45,651 bases of DNA from NCBI GenBank assembly GCA_009937615.1, contig JAACFB010000036.1, positions 1 to 45,651 of the forward strand, read 5' to 3'. The notes beneath the pieces are model-generated. The model saw only the letters and a program-made list of their open reading frames with translations, searched no databases and was not told where the DNA came from. The first letter of the stretch is position 1, and each line of letters starts with the position of its first letter. Of the stretch, positions 42,567 to 45,651 are shown one piece after another. Made by a program: the position numbers and the translations under genes. This DNA is from Gammaproteobacteria bacterium (GTDB taxonomy: Bacteria; Pseudomonadota; Gammaproteobacteria; Steroidobacterales; Woeseiaceae).

Positions 42567-44378
42567 TTAGTTCTGGTGAATAAATGGCCCTTCGGTCGTC
42601 GCATTACCACTGTCATCGCGCGAGGTCACAAAAAACTCGTACGTGACGTTTTTCGAACCATTGAACTCGTACGAGTGGCCGGTCACGAGTTGAGACCTCG
42701 TGTAGGTGCCGCAACAGGTAAACGTCACCTCGGATGTTGCTGGTTCATCGGTCGTCCACGTAATTGCGAATTTAACGCCTTTTATTTTTGCACTCTCTAC
42801 GTTGGTAATGACCGGACCGGCATTGTCGCCACCGCTGCTGCTGCCGCTGCTGCTGCTGCTGCTGCCGCCGCCGCCGCAAAGGACATCATCGACGCCCACT
42901 TCGTCCCATGCATCGCCAACATTCGCTTCATGATCACCCGCAACTGCGATCGTGCTCAAGCGCGCCGCGCAAAAATCCGCTGTCGCGGCGAGCGACGTAA
43001 AACCAAGAAACGCAATATTTTCGGCTGCTTCTAAGCCAACGCCCTGCACGTTGGTACCCGAGGCGCGCGAGTTCTTGGCGTTTTGGCCACCATTTACCAA
43101 CAGGTAGTACCAGTGATTGGCGATGCCGCTGTTGATGTGCACGCCACCGTTGTCGCCAGTGCCGGTGTAGCGGTCGGCATAGTGCGAAGGATCACCATCT
43201 TCGTTCGGGTTGGCCATGTTGCGGATGCCGTTGTCGTTCGGCGTGATATCTTCGCCGATGGTCCAGTTACCGGTCCCATGGTAGTACTCGATGCTGGTTC
43301 CCATGATGTCGGAGAAGGCTTCGTTCAGTGCGCCCGACTCATTCTGGTAAATCAGGTTGCTAGTCGCCTCGGTGACGCCGTGACTCAGTTCATGGCCGAC
43401 CACGTCCAGGTCGCCTGACAGCTCGACAAAAGCCGAACCATCGCCGTCCCCGTAGGCCATCTGGCTACCGTTCCAGTAGGCGTTATTGTAGTTGCGCTTG
43501 ACGTGCGCGGACGAAACCATGCCCTGCGGGTAATCATCCAGCCAGTCGAAGCTATGCTCACTCAAGAAATAATCGTCGGTGACATTGGCGAAGAAATGCG
43601 CGTCCACGAGCGCCGGCTGGCCCGGTGAATTGGTGCCTGACGTATCCCAGGTATCGTTATCATCCGTCGCCAGCGTCCCGGGCAGGCTTCGTGGGCTATT
43701 GGCGTTGCCGGCATCGTAAGTGACCTGGCGGGGTTTCGGCTTCCCTTGCTCATCGGCCTCGGGAGACATCAATTCATACCGAGTGCCGTTAGGTTTCGTC
43801 AGGCCGGTCAGGTCTTTTGTATCACCCTGCACACCTGTCCCACTGCCCGTGGTCAGCCCATCGTAGGCGTTTACGATCGAACCGTTCTCTGCATCGACCC
43901 AGTGAAACCAGCGGCTGTCGAATCGCCGGTTTTCGACAATATAAAAATAACGGCCGTCATTCGGGTTAATCATCAGGCGTGTCTTCCACAGGCCTGCACC
44001 GCCGATCTGTGCCGCGGCTATCCCTCGCGCGGAATTACCATTGAGCCTGACGTCGTTGGTCGACATCAATCCCGGGTAGTGGGCGCCGGTAACCGCAATC
44101 ACGTCGCCGGCCGCAGAGCGCAGCACCGTGAGCTGACCCCCGAGCACCTCGGCGTCACCGACCAGCTGCTGATAGCGGTGCGAGATGAGTCCGCGCGCTT
44201 TGAGGTTGCTCGCACGTGCCAGGCGAACATCCGCAGGCACTTCGTAACCCTTGGCCGCGGCCCCCTGTAGCGCAACAAGTCCTGCGCGACCGTTGCCGGG
44301 TGCGGACCACGCAGCGCTCGACAGGGCCAGAGTCAGAACGGTAACGGCAAGCTTGATCTTCATATTACTTTTCAGCAT
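42567..44378 (-). CDS. Secreted M4 (thermolysin-like) metalloprotease with C-terminal Fn3-like domain
   Basis: A 603 aa preproenzyme. Signal peptide (cleavage near AWSA, about residue 26); FTP/PepSY-type propeptide to about 205; catalytic domain about 206-500 with HELSH (329-333), zinc ligand E353 in GALNEAFSD, and H414 in GGVHINSG. A Ser/Gly linker (502-519) leads to a C-terminal domain (520-603: ITWTTDEPATSEVTF; YEFFVTSRDDSGN) that resembles fibronectin type III or purple-acid-phosphatase N domains. It probably degrades extracellular protein for nutrition, exported through the type II system. ATG at 44378 with AGGTG 7 bp upstream; M6 is an alternative start. Confidence 0.93.
   Translation of the reverse strand: MLKSNMKIKLAVTVLTLALSSAAWSAPGNGRAGLVALQGAAAKGYEVPADVRLARASNLKARGLISHRYQQLVGDAEVLGGQLTVLRSAAGDVIAVTGAHYPGLMSTNDVRLNGNSARGIAAAQIGGAGLWKTRLMINPNDGRYFYIVENRRFDSRWFHWVDAENGSIVNAYDGLTTGSGTGVQGDTKDLTGLTKPNGTRYELMSPEADEQGKPKPRQVTYDAGNANSPRSLPGTLATDDNDTWDTSGTNSPGQPALVDAHFFANVTDDYFLSEHSFDWLDDYPQGMVSSAHVKRNYNNAYWNGSQMAYGDGDGSAFVELSGDLDVVGHELSHGVTEATSNLIYQNESGALNEAFSDIMGTSIEYYHGTGNWTIGEDITPNDNGIRNMANPNEDGDPSHYADRYTGTGDNGGVHINSGIANHWYYLLVNGGQNAKNSRASGTNVQGVGLEAAENIAFLGFTSLAATADFCAARLSTIAVAGDHEANVGDAWDEVGVDDVLCGGGGSSSSSSGSSSGGDNAGPVITNVESAKIKGVKFAITWTTDEPATSEVTFTCCGTYTRSQLVTGHSYEFNGSKNVTYEFFVTSRDDSGNATTEGPFIHQN
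42834..42876. repeat. Triplet repeat tract (CTG/CCG) in the protease linker
   Basis: On the plus strand an imperfect run of CTG and CCG units of about 43 bp. It encodes the Ser-rich linker (coding strand AGC/GGC) of the M4 protease. Such tracts can change length by slippage, always in multiples of 3 here, changing only linker length. Confidence 0.85.
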
Positions 44379-44679
44379 CAGACTGCACCTGATCGGACTA
44401 TCATTAGATTTGTCATTTTATGAGTATGAAAGCTACCAAGCCGAGCGGGGAATAGTCTAGCGTTTTCGACAGCAAGTTGCCGTGCGCACTTGGACTCAGA
44501 TCGCCAATGGGGAAAGGTTTCCACCCTATGCCGCTTACCCAGCGAGCCGCCGCGGTACCCGATAGGTCTGCCTGACCGGCGGCAACCCGCATCGTGTCGG
44601 GGATCCACTGGCCGTCGGCCCCAGCCCGCACCGGTCCGTCCGAGCTGCGCATCGAGGCGCTGGAGCTTGCCCTGACGCA
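44379..44679. other. Gap between the VIT and M4 protease genes
   Basis: 301 bp without a supported gene. The lower-coordinate 70 bp are AT-rich and must hold the protease promoter, but no clear -35/-10 pair is visible. The rest is GC-rich and contains a 79-codon minus-strand ORF (44413-44652) in the frame of the VIT gene, right behind its stop. It lacks recognisable similarity and a ribosome site. Confidence 0.4.
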
Positions 44680-45372
44680 TCAGACCACGGTGCCGAACAG
44701 CGACCCCACCGCGGCCGTGGCTGCCATTGCAAGCGCGCCCCAGAGAACCACTCGGCCGGCGCCCACCGCGATGTTCGCCCCGCCCACACGCGATGCCATT
44801 GCACCCATCACCGCGAGGAAAAGCAGCGACCCCCCGGACACGAACGGCACGAGCGAAGTCAGCGGGCTGAGCCATGCGATCGCCAGCGGCAAAGCCGCGC
44901 CGACGGCAAACGTTATCGCCGACGCCACGGCCGCCTGGATGGGCCGCGCCGTGTGAATTTCGGAGAGTCCTAATTCGTCGCGGGCGTGTGCCCCCAGCGC
45001 ATCGTGCTCCATCAGCTGTTCGGCGACCTGCTGGGCCAGCGCGTTGTCCAGGCCGCGCGATACGTAAATCGCGGCGAGTTCGCGGCGTTCGAATGCCTCG
45101 TTGTCAACGAGCTCGCGGCGCTCGCGTTCCAGGTCCGCTTTCTCGGTGTCCGACTGCGAACTGACCGAGACGTATTCTCCGGCTGCCATCGACATGGCGC
45201 CGGCGACGAGCCCGGCAATGCCGGCCAGCAACACGTCGCCCTGCGCAGCCCCTGCCGCCGCGACGCCCACGAGCAGGCTCGCCGTCGAGACAATGCCGTC
45301 GTTGGCGCCGAGCACGGCGGCCCGCAGCCAGCCGATGCGCTCCGCGTAGTGTCGTTCGTGATGGCGCACCAT
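44680..45372 (-). CDS. VIT1/CCC1 family transporter (iron or manganese)
   Basis: A 230 aa membrane protein of the VIT family, which moves Fe(II) or Mn(II) out of the cytoplasm. Motifs: RIGWLRAAVLGANDGIVSTA followed by SLLVGVAAAGA, GAMSMAAGEYVSVSSQSDTE, and three further helices in the C-terminal half. Between helices 2 and 3 a charged helical region (KADLERERRELVDNE) provides the metal-binding site of plant and fungal relatives. The ATG at 45372 (MVRHHERHYAERIGWLR) fits the usual start and length, with AAGGG about 9 bp upstream; a longer reading to 45405 or 45570 lacks support. Confidence 0.88.
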   Translation of the reverse strand: MVRHHERHYAERIGWLRAAVLGANDGIVSTASLLVGVAAAGAAQGDVLLAGIAGLVAGAMSMAAGEYVSVSSQSDTEKADLERERRELVDNEAFERRELAAIYVSRGLDNALAQQVAEQLMEHDALGAHARDELGLSEIHTARPIQAAVASAITFAVGAALPLAIAWLSPLTSLVPFVSGGSLLFLAVMGAMASRVGGANIAVGAGRVVLWGALAMAATAAVGSLFGTVV

Positions 45373-45651
45373 GTGTGACCCTTGATTGACCAGCCCTGCC
45401 GCCATCCCGCCCGGGATGCGGAGAGTCGACGATAGCCGATTGCCGGCGCGGCGGACATAAGCGAATGCCGAGAGTCCCGCCCGGCGCTCTCGGAGAGCGG
45501 CCGGCTGGGCCACGGCGTGGGTGAAACGCGATGCAGCCGCCGTTTTCGATCCCTGGAGCGCCAATCCCACGGCAACGGTTGCGAGTCTCAGCGAACTCAG
45601 TGGCGTTTTCTAGACGACCGGTGCCTCTCGGCCGATCACGACGGTCCCATT
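45373..45651. other. Region upstream of the VIT gene to the window end
   Basis: 279 bp with no supported gene. An inverted-repeat-rich GC stretch lies at about 45395-45425. The last 42 bp could be the 3' end of a further minus-strand gene (13 codons ending in TAG at 45612-45610), too short to identify. Confidence 0.35.

Noticed and set aside
44413..44652. 79-codon minus-strand ORF in the frame of the VIT gene, just after its stop
   Set aside because: Codon bias is plausible, but there is no ribosome site and no family similarity, and its end runs into the AT-rich promoter region of the protease gene. It could be a decayed extension; it cannot be supported.
45610..45651. Possible C-terminal end of another minus-strand gene (GTVVIGREAPVV then TAG)
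   Set aside because: Only 13 codons are visible, and no family can be assigned.
1..45651. Mobile elements, prophage genes, CRISPR arrays, toxin-antitoxin or defence cassettes
   Set aside because: I looked for transposase or integrase motifs, regularly spaced repeats and paired short ORFs, and saw none. The YgfX family is sometimes called a toxin (CptA), but here it is an ordinary sdhE neighbour.

Overview
The window is a gene-dense, GC-rich (about 60%) stretch of what looks like a gammaproteobacterial chromosome. The support is the conserved run rpoE-rseA-rseB-rseC-grx-lepA-lepB-DUF4845-rnc-era-recO-pdxJ-acpS, the sdhCDAB cluster with SdhE/YgfX, prfB-lysS, mfd-csiV, and an RpfE-type gene beside recJ (the xanthomonad arrangement). 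DUF6491/DUF6455-type small proteins, an NhaC antiporter and an M4 protease suggest a marine or sediment lineage near Woeseiaceae/Chromatiales/Xanthomonadales; that placement is inference. I see no insertion sequence, prophage, CRISPR array, rRNA or tRNA gene.

Layout. 1-2753 (minus): a lipoprotein-releasing Lol exporter (permease, permease, then LolD cut by the window edge). 2915-7703 (plus): a small exported BamE-like protein with a strong terminator, mfd, and csiV. 7683-21401 (minus): a 13.7 kb unidirectional block starting with rpoE and its regulators rseA/B/C, then glutaredoxin, lepA, lepB, DUF4845, rnc, era, recO, pdxJ, acpS, a DEDD exonuclease, rlmD, nagZ and a PAS/degenerate-GGDEF protein. 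Most junctions are overlaps of 4 bp or gaps under 20 bp. A sigma-E-like promoter lies in front of rpoE. 21578-25756 (minus): the succinate dehydrogenase operon, with an SDHAF4-like assembly factor first and SdhE plus YgfX last. 25835-27029 (plus): ygfZ and a DUF2165 membrane protein. 27026-32369 (minus): lysS, prfB (with a textbook +1 programmed frameshift that splits the gene into two frames), recJ and an RpfE-family gene. 32436-35199 (plus): an Mth938-like protein, then a FAN1-type VRR-NUC nuclease fused to a DnaQ-like 3'-5' exonuclease. 35304-45651: accessory genes on both strands (Tat-signal SDR, MOSC protein, TauD-type dioxygenase, DUF6491 lipoprotein, DUF6455 protein, NhaC antiporter, fatty acid desaturase, small tail-anchored protein, secreted M4 metalloprotease, VIT-family transporter).

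How the genes work together. The rpoE-led block joins envelope-stress sensing (RseA/RseB), secretion (LepB), translation and RNA processing (LepA, RNase III, Era, RlmD), cofactor supply (PdxJ, AcpS) and peptidoglycan recycling (NagZ). The Lol exporter, CsiV and the BamE-like protein add envelope functions. Mfd, RecO, RecJ and the FAN1-exonuclease fusion form a scattered DNA-repair complement. The sdh cluster carries both flavinylation/assembly helpers.

Most worth checking are: (1) the FAN1/VRR-NUC-DnaQ exonuclease fusion; (2) recO, which has no ATG/GTG/TTG that would keep its conserved N-terminus and lies in frame with era behind a single amber codon, so an ATT start or stop read-through is implied; (3) the prfB frameshift with a full AGGAGG stimulator; (4) a PAS-GGDEF protein whose GGDEF motif is destroyed; (5) an SDR with a twin-arginine signal. 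I found no wholly novel multi-gene system that I could defend.
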